The notes under the pieces were generated by a model. That model searched no databases and was not told where the DNA came from. It saw nothing but the letters and a program-made list of their open reading frames with translations. From NCBI GenBank assembly GCA_029783825.1, contig JAREIK010014492.1:62001-126000 (forward strand): a stretch of DNA of 64,000 nt, given 5' to 3'. The translations under genes were made by a program, and so were the position numbers. The DNA comes from Sapria himalayana (lineage: Eukaryota > Streptophyta > Magnoliopsida > Malpighiales > Rafflesiaceae). Shown here one piece after another: positions 11,205-22,324 of the stretch (position 1 is its first letter; each line of letters opens with the position of its first letter).

Positions 11205-13295
11205 TCAATTGTCAATCAGCATATCATGAGCATCATCAACTGCAACATCAAGATCAGTATCACATGGATCATCATCAGCAAACAACTCCTCCGTTATCAC
11301 AGTGGATGTGGCTGCAGTCACTGTCCAAGTCCCAGCTCCAGCACAATCATGGATGCTAAACCTCGAATCCTCTGAATCCTTCAAACAAGCTAATGCCTTA
11401 ACAATATCTGGACGAAAACTCGATCTCCTATCCGAAATCACGTTCACTGCAACATAAAAAGCAGACTCCTATGCTACACTCAACACCGGAGGAGTCAGTA
11501 GATCTCATGTCATCCTAGATAGCATGGGAAAGGTGGACTCATATAATTTTCACCACTGTAATATATCAAGATTCTTAGTATCAGAATGGGATATGATTGA
11601 ACAGTAATCGATATCTAAGTACAGAGAAAGCTCGCTCCTATGTGATGGTCCACCCCAACGTTTTCCCCTCGCTAGCTGAATGGAAAAATCATCATCTCCG
11701 AACAAGGTATCCATGTCCGTAATCACAATCTCACTACTACCACCAACATACCTAGTATCGTAGTATGTGAACATGTCAGTCAACTTCTCGTGAATGAACC
11801 CATCAGGTGGCTCTTCTAGGTTCATGCATGAGGAAATGTAAGTCAGGGTATTTTCTACCCCTTCCACCTTAACCCTAGGGTCCATACATGCAGCGAGATA
11901 ATAAAGAGATGAAATGGTAGACTAGTACTTCAAATTCTTGGTTTCCATCTCTGCAACCATATGGCTAAGTGTTAGGTCAGCTCGATACTTCCTAAACATA
12001 CTACTAATGTTGCATATGCACCATAGTGCAATGCAAGTTGTGGGCGTATAAACCAATGAACACATGTTTGTCGTGTCATAAAAAATATTCTGGAATTTCA
12101 TAAATGAAATTCCTGAAGCCAAGTCAGTGTCGTCAATAATAAGTTTGTCACTCTTACTATTGACATAGTCGGATATCACGTGTTCGTATCCAACACATGA
12201 TTCCAACATCAGGTGCGTGTAATTCCAACGATGTCTCACATCCAATTGGATTTTCTTCTTCTTAAGATTCGCAGACAAAGAGAGACTACCAAATTCTTGT
12301 TGTTTGTGAAGAGTACGAATATATTTTAGTGCATTATGTATATTATCCAATCCGGGTGAACAGACCTTCATACCCGCTTGAACAATCAGGTTAATCACGT
12401 GACACATACATCTGACATGAAAGATCTCTCCTAATGGTGCGTCTCTAATATTCCTAACAAACATGTTAATCGCTACTCCATTATTATATGCGTTATCAAA
12501 TGTGACACTAAAAATTTTATTTTGAATTTTATATTCCCTAAAGATTTTTATCATACACTCAAAAATGGCCGGGGCATCATGAGGATGAAGAATCTTAGAG
12601 AATCCTAAAATTTTTTTTATTATCATCCAGTTAGAATCTACATAGTGGTCGGTGAGATATGCATAAGATGATTCATCGTGACTTGTCCAGATATCGGACG
12701 TCACGGACACCACTCCACTATATGTCATAAATTCATTAATTATTTTTTGTTTTTCTAACTTATACAATTTTAGTATGTCATTCCTAGATGTGGACCTAGG
12801 AATCCTATGATAAGCAGGCTGAAAATATGTCTGCATGATGTGCACAACCCTTGGATCTTCCAAAAATATGATCGGAAGACCCATCAATGTGATAAGTCTG
12901 GTCATGCCTTCCCTACCCAACTTGCTGGAGTATATGAAGGGAGTAAATTTTGAGACTGAACTCGATCCATTCTTAAAAAATGCAGTGCAAAATTGGGTTT
13001 GCCTATGATTTAGTAGACCATGTTTTTTGGTGCATAATTCGGCATGCCTCTTAAGGTGCCCAGTCCCAAACGAACTCTTACATGTTAAAAGTCTCATACA
13101 ATATTTGCACTGTGCTATTTCTTCTTCTTCACCCCTAATATTTTTTTGTTTTATTATATTAAAATGAGTCCAAACTACAGAAGTCCTAGTTTCTTGTTTT
13201 TTAGAAGTTTGGGTTGAGATGACTGGAGAAACCAAAGTTTCAGCAGCCTCAGACCTCTGTGTAATATTTTTATTTTCTAAATTAATATGTTTCAT
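11205..13295 (-). pseudogene. hAT transposase (BED finger, RNase H-like core, hATC), broken by stops
   Basis: The product cuts and rejoins the ends of hAT elements. About 696 codons run in one frame from the Met at 13295. Visible domains: a BED zinc finger (C63, C66, H80, H84 in CKYC and HLKRH); the RNase H-like core with TSDIWTS (first Asp, about residue 201), FDNAYNN (Asp about 267) and RCMCH (about 295-299); and the C-terminal hATC dimerisation part with RSSFRPDIVKALACLKD near 11440-11390. The frame is interrupted only by stops: TAG near 11928 and TGA at 11550 where tryptophan is expected, TGA near 11505, and TAG near 11465. There is no frameshift, which is unusual for an element this decayed around it. 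Members of the family domesticated in plants (DAYSLEEPER, RICESLEEPER) share the domains, but TIRs and TSD mark this as a transposon. Confidence 0.88.
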
Positions 13296-13869
13296 TAGTA
13301 TTTGCTATTTTTTAGGATTTTTCTTAATCAGGACACTATTTTAAATTTTATCTATTTTAGGTCTAGAGAGAGAGAGAGACTAGAGAGAGAGAGAGAGAGA
13401 GAGAAAGTAAACAAAAAAACTTAAATTAAATTACCTAGTCAAGCAGTGAGGTCGATCACGTGCACGACGCACCACAGTCTAACTCAAAATTCAAAACCCA
13501 AGTTGATATTCCCGAAAAGCTAGGCCAAATGTCAAATGACGAAATCCCGATTTCCCAAGTCCCAAGAGGGAGACGCAAGATTTTTGAGAGAGAAAATGTG
13601 AGATTTGAGAGAAAAAATGTTTATGAAAAACATAAATGTTATAGAGAGAAGGGGTGGAATTTGTAGATTATAGAAAATATTTTTTTAAAAAAAAGTGATT
13701 TTTTTGATTTTTAATTTTTTTTTTTAATTTTTTAGGGGGCATAATCATGAGGGCCGTTGGATTCTACCCCCTAACCGTTGGAGGCGAGATCCAATGGCTA
13801 CAATATAATATTTTTTTATTTTTTTTTTTGCCCTCTTGGGGGGGGGGGGGGGATTGGGTCGGCGCATGG

Positions 13870-13907
13870 GACCGCGGGCCGGGTCTGATTGGACCCGACC
13901 CGCGGTC
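13870..13907. other. Subterminal hairpin of hAT-1
   Basis: Arms gaccgcgggccgggtc (13870-13885) and gacccgacccgcggtc (13892-13907) form a 16-bp stem with one mismatch around the loop tgattg. A diverged version occurs in the 885-bp element near 2122-2152. A T run follows, but this is not a bacterial terminator. It lies between the right TIR and the transposase start, so a role in transposase binding or in its promoter is possible but not shown. Confidence 0.7.
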
Positions 13908-14125
13908 TTTTTTGCGGGAGGGTGAATAGGATTGCGGGTGCGCCCGTGCCGGTGTGTCGTGCCACGGGCCACCGAACCATGCCGGGTCAAGCATGGCACG
14001 AGGCCCGGTTGGCCTCAGCGCGGGCCGTGCCTTAACCAAGCATGGGATTTTCCCGTGCCAGGCCGGCCCAGGCACGACCAAACTGTGCCTCGTGCCGGGC
14101 CGGCCCGGCCCAGTTGACACCTCTA

Positions 14126-14133
14126 CATGAATC
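14126..14133. repeat. Right 8-bp target-site duplication of hAT-1
   Basis: The sequence catgaatc directly follows the terminal CCTCTA and equals 10658-10665. Confidence 0.93.
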
Positions 14134-14660
14134 AGCTTAAGGTATTCATTGTAAAAGGAAGGGAATGTCTTGTTTATAAATTAAACAACTTGTATGTTCT
14201 TAAAAAGGCCCCCACTTAGTGGTACAAAATTAATTATTCATTCAATGCGTCTCATAACTTTTAGCACGTATCTTAGACCATTATTTATTTTTCAATCATC
14301 AGTCAAGTAATGATAGACTTATATATTGATGATATGCTAATCATTGGCCATAAAAAAGCAAAGATTGACCAACTTAATTTGGAGCTGTGAAATTTTTTTC
14401 TATGAAATACATGGGCTCAGTCATATAGATTATAGGGATTAGTATCATCTAGGATAGGCCTTATAGGCATATTTAGTTATCTCAAGATTGATACATCAAT
14501 AAAGTTCTTGAGAGATTTTTTATTAAAAAAGCTAAGTCAGTCTGAACTCCCTTAACTAAACACTTTAAGTTAAGTACCGAGCATAGTCCAAATACTAATA
14601 GAGAAAGAGAGACATGAGTTATGTTATTTTACCATATATACTTAATTTACATAATGACTT
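14134..14660 (+). pseudogene. Copia RT C-terminal relic, copy A
   Basis: This continues the RT cut by hAT-1. Near 14315-14390 the plus strand reads YIDDMLIIGH and then a KIDQLNLEL helix, the catalytic YVDD region of copia RT with V changed to I and about 10 bp lost beside it compared with copy B. Farther on, the LTKHFKLS segment near 14560 is the usual 'TPL..HFKLS' part before the RNase H domain. RNase H itself is not recognisable. Several stops and frameshifts are present. Confidence 0.65.
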
Positions 14661-15041
14661 GAACTCATGAAGATTATCTTGTAAAACCTAATACCGGTTG
14701 CTTGATGACATAATTTGATTTTAAGATAAAGTATACTCATTTTATTGATTTTAAACTAACTTGCCTTAATTATAGTTAAATATCAATCCATCGTGTTTAT
14801 GTAATTAGAGTAAATAAGGATAGCTGATAAAATAAATATGCAAACTTAAATGTAAATTAAATATTTTTACTTAGAACTAAAAGTTTCTTTTGGCTTAAAG
14901 AGTCTTGTTATTAGGTTATTCTAATAAATGTATTTAATATACTCACTAACATAAATTAATTAAGCTATTTGGAATATTTAAGAAAACTTTACTCTTGTTT
15001 AATGACTTTAGTTGAATCAAACAAAATTATACTTAAGTTAT

Positions 15042-15370
15042 TAGATAAAATGATCTTAAATTATCCTTTTTATTTTGTAAAATTAGTAGTTGATAATAAT
15101 GATGATGATCCATAGACAAGCTAGGTTGCAAGAACTTATGAGCCCGAGCATCCGAGATTAAAGGACATGACATAGAATAAGCTACTTATTAAATACTAAA
15201 GTCTTAAATTTATTAGATAAAATTATCCTAGGCATTATTCTATTTTTTTATTTTATGAAAAAGTAGTTTTTCATGTTAATATTAGTCCAAATACAAACTA
15301 GGATGCAAGAACTTAGAAATGTTATTATCTCTTATTAAAGGACATGACATAGAAAAAGATGCTTTTTTAA
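15042..15370. repeat. Two-copy tandem repeat, unit about 165 bp
   Basis: Two diverged units begin near 15042 and 15206 with ttattagataaaat, share ggttgcaagaactta/ggatgcaagaactta in the middle, and end with attaaaggacatgacatag. The same pair is in copy B (63336-63660), so the duplication predates the A/B split. Confidence 0.65.
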
Positions 15371-15404
15371 TATCCATTGTTATTGGATTTAAAATCAATG
15401 TGTG

Positions 15405-16410
15405 AAAATGTTTTTAAAATATTAATATTCAATTTTTTGGAGGGTGAATTCTTTAGACAAATCATTCATCATTCTTTGATAATGATGTGTCTAGCTAATT
15501 GATAGATGACTGTGAGTCATGATGTATAAATATAAAATGAAATGTGCCCATTGATGTTTTTGTTGATATTGTTAAGAGTTAGAAAAGAGCTTTGAGGAGG
15601 AAAGTTGAAAAAGGAGACTCTTAGAAGGGAAAAGTTGATCGAAGTTGAGCAAGATATGTCATCCTCCCTCATGGTTGACATGCAAGCATAGGAAAGAAAG
15701 AGACAGCCATATAGTGAAGAGTAGATAGATCCTATCGAATTTTATTTTTCAAATAAAAATGAATAATATGGAGAATTCATATGCATGATGAACAAGAAAA
15801 TGTGTGATGGTGATTGTATAGATGTGCAAATGAAGATGGAGATAAGATATGTATATATATCCTTGATGTGAAAATTGAAGAAAAGAGATAACAAGAAAAT
15901 AATACTTCAAAATAATAAAAGAGAAATATCAAGTAAAGACAGAGCAAAAACATGCATCATGGAAAATTATTCTCCTAAAGAATGAACTCATTTTTATGTA
16001 TGTCCAAGAAAAATTTTAAGAATCCATTCTGAACATCTTGGAGAAGCTAATAAAGTAGATGGGAATTAAAGTGATGGAATTACAAATTCATTTGAGAAAT
16101 AATACTTGTTCATTATTGAGAAATGTCAAATAAAAGATAATAGAATTAGATTCAACTGAAAAAAATGTGCATTGTGCGGAAAAATATTGGATCATAGATA
16201 TAAAAGGTTTTAGTGAGGATGAGAAATAAATATTCTTTGTTATTGGTTCATTTTAATATGTCACGAACTCTATTGGAAAACAACAAGATGTGTATGTGAT
16301 GTGATTGCTCAATTAATAGAGAGAATAGAAAAGAAAGAAAATTCAGAGAAACATTATACATTTATTCCTGGTTTTATGCCCTTCACTATAAAGTTTTCTT
16401 TTTAGGATTT
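15405..16410 (+). pseudogene. Transposase_32-like relic, C-terminal part, copy A distal
   Basis: From about 15410 the DNA repeats the C-terminal half of the domain seen at 36.35-37.3 kb (the FKIHVRKIL..ILEGEFSRHLIHHSL segment), here in broken frames (tttggagggtgaattctttag at 15437). It ends near 16330-16390 with a tail corresponding to the serine/proline-rich end of the 36-kb copy. The N-terminal half is absent, so two partial copies flank the copia relic in copy A. The first 300 bases are repeated at the window's right edge (63690-64000). Confidence 0.4.
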
Positions 16411-16739
16411 TTGTTTCATGTGATAGATAATATCAGCCTCATTCTTTACCACATTGAAATATACATCTCTTGTTATCCATGATCATATAGTAATGTGCTT
16501 CTTATTATGATCTTATTTCAAGTGTTTGGAGGAAGATTTATTATTTTGGGATGATTAATATTTTTATTGTAAGAGTTGGTTTAGTATTTGTAATATCAAA
16601 TAAATTATATTATTTGGTGAATAATTATATGTGTGTCTGCATAAAATTAAGTATTTAGAAGAAATCTCATGAAATTCCTATTTTGAGAGGATTTAATAAA
16701 TGTTAACGAAATCATAAAAAATTTTGGTGATATTTATTG

Positions 16740-17175
16740 ATTATTTGGATCTAAGGTTTGTAGGGTCAAAAGTAATGGAGAGTAATAATAACTCTCTTGT
16801 CATGATATCATGATAACCTCTACAATAGCTTTAGGTCGTTGGTGAAATCTAGTATTAGTCATAATTTTACTAAAATAATTATTATATTATTTGTATGCTA
16901 TGATTTTATCACTAAGTTACAACAATCATTTACTATTATTGTCTGGTTGATATCACATAATGATCCATGTTGTTGTGATTTAGAGATATAATATCAAAGC
17001 CATGGTCATTTCAAATATCATGATTTTATACTCCAGAGATAATAAGTATTAGTCATGATCATTCTTAGTATCATAATATAACTATTCAAAATTTTCAAAG
17101 AACAAAATTGAGATTATTTTTAGTATCCTGATTTTGTATTATAGAAAGGATATGTTGCGACTCCTCAATATGTAC
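16740..17175. repeat. Degenerate 'tcatgac' array
   Basis: Non-coding; phrases such as catgatttta, gtcatgatca and attttgtattatagaaagg recur at 50-110 base intervals. It lies after a Transposase_32-like tail, as the arrays at 37.6, 49.3 and (inverted) 31.4 kb do. Confidence 0.4.
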
Positions 17176-17179
17176 ATTA

Positions 17180-18085
17180 TAATAATGATCTTTATCTACA
17201 TCATACCATAAATGGGGGTCACGAGGACTTTATCAAGCATGTTCCACACTCCACATTCATCTTGTCACACTTCACAACTCGAATGATGCATGCATCTAAA
17301 CCCAATAAATTTCAAGCATGACTTATTTTTAAAAAGCCTATGAACGATAAGAATGTAAAAAATATACCTAGATCCATTACTTCTTCTTACTCTTCTATAA
17401 CCTTACTTCAATACCTAGTTGTGAGATAGAGCCATAAGTTGGCTACGACTAAACTTGTTGGTACTCCATATGATGATACACTTATAGAGTCGTCATATAT
17501 ACTAACATGTATAAATCAATTCGACTATAAAAAGACTAAAATTTTTCAAGAGAGAATATCTTACTCGTGTACACATAATATAATAGTTAGTCCAATAGTC
17601 ACATTTAGTTCAAGTCCATAATGAGACAAAGACTAGGAGACTTGAATACCTAGAGCTTAGATTGAACACCAAGCGAGTGCAACATACACAACCTACTCAT
17701 ACTAGATATGAATCTACCCAAAAGTAGGGTGATATGGTTGTGAGTCCATTTAAATTTCATTTTCTAATCGCACTCTGATAGAGATATAAGAGATGTATTT
17801 AGCACTTAATCTCACACACTTTGTAATATTCATGCCTTCTAACTTCATTTATATTCTTTTTTTACTTTTTTTAACATTATTAGGATAGTCATGACTCATT
17901 TTGAGTCATTTTCTCACTAAGGATGGTCATTTGACATATTAGACAAGATAAATAAATATCCGCTACTTCAATGAGACTTAGGAATTATTAACGTAAATTT
18001 TAAGAATGTTTGTTGTTGATTATCATTAAGTGTTCGCTATGAAAAGTTATGTAGATGAGAATCTAGATTACCTTTAGTCAAAACA
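17180..18085. other. Unclassified non-coding stretch
   Basis: I recognise no protein, LTR end or inverted repeat. The 17439-17621 frame is short and shows no family motif. A weak lead-in to the copia scrap at 18.09 kb may start in the last 100 bases. Confidence 0.5.
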
Positions 18086-18465
18086 TATAATAGGGGAGTT
18101 TACTCCGACATTTGGTGTGGATGTGTGGGTGGTTGATTTTACTGTCTCACTTCATGCTGCTTTTCATGGTGAATGTTTATCTTCTTATGTATATAGTGAC
18201 TAGTGTGGTTAAGGCGGATCATAGTGTCCGGTGGATGCTGGTAATTATTGGTGTTAGAGTAATATGCCATTGAGATATATTAGATATGCCACGTGTTCCA
18301 AATATATATATGAACCTAATGTCCATGTATACATTGGATGATGCTCATTTTGTTACATAATTTGGCTAAGACTAGAAGAAACTAGTCAACAATTTACTCA
18401 TAGTAGTTAATGGTAGCAGAGTGAAAATGTTATGTATCACTAAGGATAGATTATGTGGGGATCAT
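18085..18465 (+). pseudogene. Copia protease to flap relic
   Basis: With frame changes the plus strand reads WVVDFTVSLHA near 18118, matching the copia active-site pattern W[VI][LI]D[ST]..S[FY]H, followed about 60 codons later by VPNIYMNLMSMYTLDDA and FVTYF (18290-18370), matching the usual 'VRHVPDL..NLIS...LDD.GF' run. It is heavily decayed, and neither Gag nor integrase was found beside it. It differs in sequence from both the 19.9-kb copia and the A/B copia. Confidence 0.45.
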
Positions 18466-19896
18466 GTAATTTTTGTGATTTAGGATCCATCGTTAATATC
18501 TTACATTGAAAACTCAAATATATGAGTGAGAATGATGTTTAGCTTCGGATTAGAAGGGAGGCCTTAGACCATAATCCAATAGTTATTTTGGTGGATATTC
18601 TCATAGTATACTAGGAAATCACTACAATGTTGTCTTTAATTTGTTCCTCCCTTAAAAAGATTGAAGAGACTCATTTTGGTTCATATTAATGCTAAATTTA
18701 TGTAGAGCAAGACTCTTGGTGGTGCCCTTATTTTGAATCTCAGATTACTTGACATGATTCAATACAACACGGAGTCATAAGTAAAGTTGAGCATGAAGAG
18801 ATAGGATGCAAGCTGGTGATGCCCATGAGCATGTCATCCATGTGTATCCGGCCATGAACTGCCATGAGTTGATCATTTTAATTGACTATTTTATGAAAAT
18901 GGAAATTGCTAAGAACATGAAAAAAGGTAATTTGTTTATTTTTTTTATTGTATATTTTACCCTAACTGCCCCTAAATATTTTTATTCTAATTTTGTCGTA
19001 TATAAGTTTTCTCTAATCTATCTTCTCTGCATTTTAACATCTTGGGTTCTTACTATGACCTTTTACAAATCTCAAACTTAAAAATATCTAATAAGTGGTA
19101 ATGCTATAAATGGTGAACATGACAATGTTGAAAATTTTATTTTCTTTTTATTTAATTTAAACATTTTTATTCTACTATTTCAACTATTATGTAATTTTCT
19201 TTTTTGATAAATAATGAATGGTTTGTAATCATCACAATAAGAATATTATATTTTTAGAGATGAAGAGACTCATACTTCCTGTAATCCTCATCTCTATATA
19301 AGTAAAATATTTAAGGTTAGTGGATGTAAATCTTTTATTATACAACCACTTTAATAAAAAAAAATACAAAGCACACTAGAGAAGTGGTTGAAAATATTAT
19401 GTTATAATTTATATAAATATTGTAAACAAATTTATAGCTACAAAACTAGTTTTGATATTGGTCACTATATAAGATATGTCAACCAAAATATCTAAAATAT
19501 AATTCATTAGACCTTAAGCTATCACAACTTAATGTAACTTAAATTAGATTTCATTTACCTTCAATGACCACTTTTTATATAACCAACAAATTGTTAGATG
19601 ATGATTAGTTAGAATGATAACTAGCATGACACATTAAAATTTAGAAAAGATTCTAAATTTGTATATCTCTTTTAATAGTATGTTCAGCTTTATTATCATA
19701 TGTTTTCTTTGACAACTTCTATGAATGATATTAATTTTATATTTGGTAGCTACTTGTGTAGATCCAACTAGTAAAGTTGAAGATTTAAATAATATTTTAA
19801 ATTTTATAGCTATTTGTGTGAACTTATCAGCCAAACTATAGGGTAAAATAGATGAATAATTAAATAATTAATATAAATATCAAGAGAATAAATTGA
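18466..19896. other. Unclassified AT-rich stretch before the 19.9-kb copia
   Basis: No supported gene. The 18806-19081 frame turns hydrophobic at its C-terminal half, but this reflects T-rich DNA and no start context or homology is visible. 19100-19896 is plain AT-rich sequence. Confidence 0.5.
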
Positions 19897-19924
19897 GTAA
19901 TGTCTCATTCAATATTAACACTAC
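19897..19924. repeat. Left copy of the 28-bp direct repeat flanking the copia
   Basis: The 28 bases from gtaatgtctc to aacactac end exactly where the LTR begins and are identical to 24380-24407. Ty1/copia insertions normally duplicate 5 bp. The five bases touching each LTR (actac left, gtaat right) do not match each other, so no ordinary duplication is hidden inside. Confidence 0.9.
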
Positions 19925-20159
19925 TGTTATTTTAATATGGGGGTAGGTGAAAATCATCTTGCCCACATTGGAAAATTGTTTAGAGATTTCCAAACTTTTT
20001 CCTATATAAAGGGCTTTTCTATTTCTTTGAAAATCATTCCCATGTATTCCAATTTCTCATTTTTTTTTGAATGTATTTTATTTCCTGATGTAATTTATTG
20101 CTTTACTTTTGAATTTTCTATCTTTCAAATTATTGCGGGTTTAGTTTTATTTTATAACA
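19925..20159 (+). repeat. 5' LTR of the copia (235 bp)
   Basis: It starts TGTTATTTTAA and ends TTATAACA, with the 6-bp inverted ends TGTTAT/ATAACA. The TATA box tatataaa is at 20003-20010. Compared with the 3' LTR there are five transitions. Confidence 0.95.
20003..20010 (+). promoter_or_regulatory. LTR TATA box
   Basis: The sequence tatataaa, 79 bases into the 5' LTR and preceded by a ccaaac motif, is the likely core promoter of the element. The same sequence is at 24223-24230 in the 3' LTR. Confidence 0.7.
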
Positions 20160-20160
20160 G

Positions 20161-20172
20161 TGGTATCAGAGG
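20161..20172 (+). promoter_or_regulatory. Primer binding site, tRNA-iMet type
   Basis: The sequence tggtatcagagg, one base after the 5' LTR, matches the usual plant iMet primer site tggtatcagagc at 11 of 12 positions. It primes minus-strand DNA synthesis. Confidence 0.88.
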
Positions 20173-20359
20173 AGGTTAGTTAGTAACTTTTGTAGTTAAT
20201 GCATTTTAGAAAAGTTCTGTCAAAAGGGTGATAAGAGCCTCAAGGTTTGTGGTTTTTAAGAGGGTAATTGCGCCCCTCCACTTACCTGAGAACTTTTTTA
20301 GTGTAATAACACAAATTGTTATTATTATTCTCGGTTACTGTTCACTGTAAAAGTGAAAC

Positions 20360-21925
20360 ATGGTAGCAAAATTTGAAATAGAAAAATTCAATGGAAGTAA
20401 TTTTTCATTGTGGAAAATGAAAATTAAGGCAATTTTGAGGAATGATAATTGCTTAGATGCAATTGGAAAAAGGCTCACCGGAATTCCTGACGACAAGTGG
20501 AATGAGATGGATAGTAATGCAGTAGCTGACCTGCATTTGGCACTTGCTGATGGAGTATTATCGAGTGTGGCAGAAAAGAATACGACAAAAGAAATTTGGG
20601 ATACTCTCACAAGGTTGTACGAGGCAAAGTCACTTCACAATAAGATCTTCTTAAAAAGAAGACTGTACACTTTACGAATGATGGAATCTGTTACGGTAAC
20701 TGATCATATCAATACTCTGAATACTTTATTTTCGCAACTTACTACGTTGGGTCACAATATAGAAGAAGTTGAACGTGCTAAGATTTTACTTAAGAGTTTA
20801 CCTGATTCGTATGATCAACTCGTCATCAATCTAACGAATGGTGCATTGACTGATAGTTTAATTTTTAATAATATTTCCTCTGCCATCTTAGAAGAAAAAA
20901 ATAGACGTAAAAACAAAGAGGATAGATATGTAAATGCACAACAAATAGATGCTTTGACGATGATACGAGGGAGATCAACGGAGCGTGGCCCCAGTGGGAG
21001 TCAGAATTATGGTAGATCAAAATCTCGAAGTAAGAAAAATATTAAATGTTATAACAGTGGTAAGAAAGGACACTTAAAAAGTGATTGTTGGTTTAAGAAA
21101 AAAAATATAGATGATGAGTTATCTAAGACACAAGGGAATGTTGCAAGCATCAATGATGAAGATAGTATTTTGTATAGTGAGGTAACAACAATAGTTGAAA
21201 GTAAAAAACAGTTTAGTGATGTATGGTTGCTAGACTCAGGAGCATCGTGGTATATGACTTCTCGGAGAGATTGGTTTCAAAAATATGAACCAATCTCAGG
21301 TGGGTCAGTGCACATGGGTGATGATCATACTTTGAAAATTATTGGTGTGGGTACTATCAAAATTAAAATGTTTGATGGTATGATTCGTACCATTCAAGAT
21401 GTACGATATGTGATTGACTTGAAGAAAAATCTATTGTCTTTGGGACAAATAGATAGTCTTGGATGCAAAACTCATATTGAAAATGGGATGATAAAAATTG
21501 TGAGAGGTTCACTCGTGGTAATGAAGGGAGAAAAGATCACGGCAAATTTATTCCTGCTTAAAGGAGAAACAGTACAGGAAGCATATGCATGTGTTGCATC
21601 AATTACTAAGGAAGAAGAATCAACAATGATATGGCATCTTAAACTATGTCACATGTCAGAACAAGGTTTGAAGATTCTCTCTAATAAAAAGTTATTTCCG
21701 GGGCTCAAAACAGTAAATTTACCTTTTTGTGAGCATTGTGTTACTAGTAAGCAGAATAGATTGGCATTTAAAAGATCAAATGTAAGAAGTAAAAATACGC
21801 TAGACTTGATATATTCTGATGTATGGGAATCACCTGAAATATCTTATGGAGGAGCAAAGTATTTTGTATCCTTCATTGATGATTATTCAAGGAGATGTTG
21901 GGTATATCCAATCAAGAAAAAGTGA
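20360..21925 (+). pseudogene. Copia Gag, protease and integrase (first part)
   Basis: This 521-codon frame starts with MVAKFEIEKFNGSNFSLWKMK, the standard copia Gag start. Gag (UBN2 type) spans about residues 5-180; a zinc knuckle at 230-243 reads C-x2-S-x4-H-x4-C, so the second cysteine is serine (agt at 21056). Protease has D-S-G-A-S at 292-296. The pre-integrase zinc site has H426, H431, C457 and C460. The integrase core starts with the YSDVW aspartate (487). A TGA at 21923 stops translation in the core, and the same frame continues to 22324. The Met at 20360 is 200 bases after the LTR, a normal leader length. Confidence 0.93.
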
Positions 21926-22324
21926 GATGTATTTTTAACTTTTAAAGAATTCAAAGCATGGGTGAAACTTGAATCTGGGAAAAGAATTAAGTGTTTGCGG
22001 ACAGATAATGGAAGTGAGTATACAGTTGGTGAATTTCTTGTTTTTTGTAAGCAAGAAGGTATCAAACTACAGTTAACTGTCACATACACGCCACAACAAA
22101 ATGGAGTAGCAGAATGGTTGAACAGAACTCTTGCAGAAAGAATGAGAACAATGTTAACGACTGCAAGACTACCCAAGTCATTTTGGGCGGAAGCAGCAAA
22201 AACTGCATGCTATGTGATAAATCGATCGCCATCAACATCGATTGATTTGAAGACACCGATGGAGATGTGGACGGGTAAGCCAGCAGACTACTCTACTTTA
22301 CATTATTTTGGATGTCCTACATAA
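21926..22324 (+). pseudogene. Copia integrase core, second part
   Basis: In the same frame as the upstream Gag-Pol segment, this carries the second catalytic aspartate (LRTDNGSEY), the YTPQQNGVAE motif with the catalytic glutamate, and the PMEMWTGKP segment typical of copia. It ends after YFGCP, where the rest of the integrase C-terminal region is missing and the downstream reading shifts by one base. The TAA at 22322 is therefore made by the deletion junction. Confidence 0.92.

Larger units (their letters stand above)
10666..14125 (-). mobile_element. hAT-1, 3460-bp hAT transposon with near-complete transposase
   Basis: The element begins TAGAGGTGTCAAACGGGCCG and ends GGCCCAGTTGACACCTCTA, so the terminal inverted repeat is TAGAGGTGTCAA. 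It is flanked by a perfect 8-bp duplication, catgaatc. GC-rich subterminal DNA (about 110 bp on the left, about 250 bp on the right) surrounds an AT-rich body carrying one transposase frame on the minus strand (13295 to 11205). It is inserted in the RT of the copy A copia relic. A GA run (13366-13405), a G tract (13840-13852) and a strong hairpin (13870-13907) lie upstream of the transposase. Four in-frame stops make it non-autonomous now. Insertion is younger than the host copia decay. Confidence 0.93.

Noticed and set aside
11178..11375. Plus-strand serine-rich frame of 65 codons
   Set aside because: It is the antisense of the hATC end of the hAT-1 transposase.
13870..13916. GC hairpin followed by T run, like a rho-independent terminator
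   Set aside because: The genome is eukaryotic and the feature belongs to a transposon arm.
13745..14120. Four overlapping frames on both strands near the hAT-1 right end
   Set aside because: GC-rich subterminal repeat DNA; long frames appear because stop codons are rare in such sequence.
18085..18465. Possible endogenous pararetrovirus or MULE fragment
   Set aside because: The order of the W[VI].D..S.H and VP...NL.S...LDD segments fits copia protease better; no movement, coat or MULE motif was found.
21883..22176. Minus-strand frame of 97 codons
   Set aside because: It is the antisense shadow of the copia integrase.
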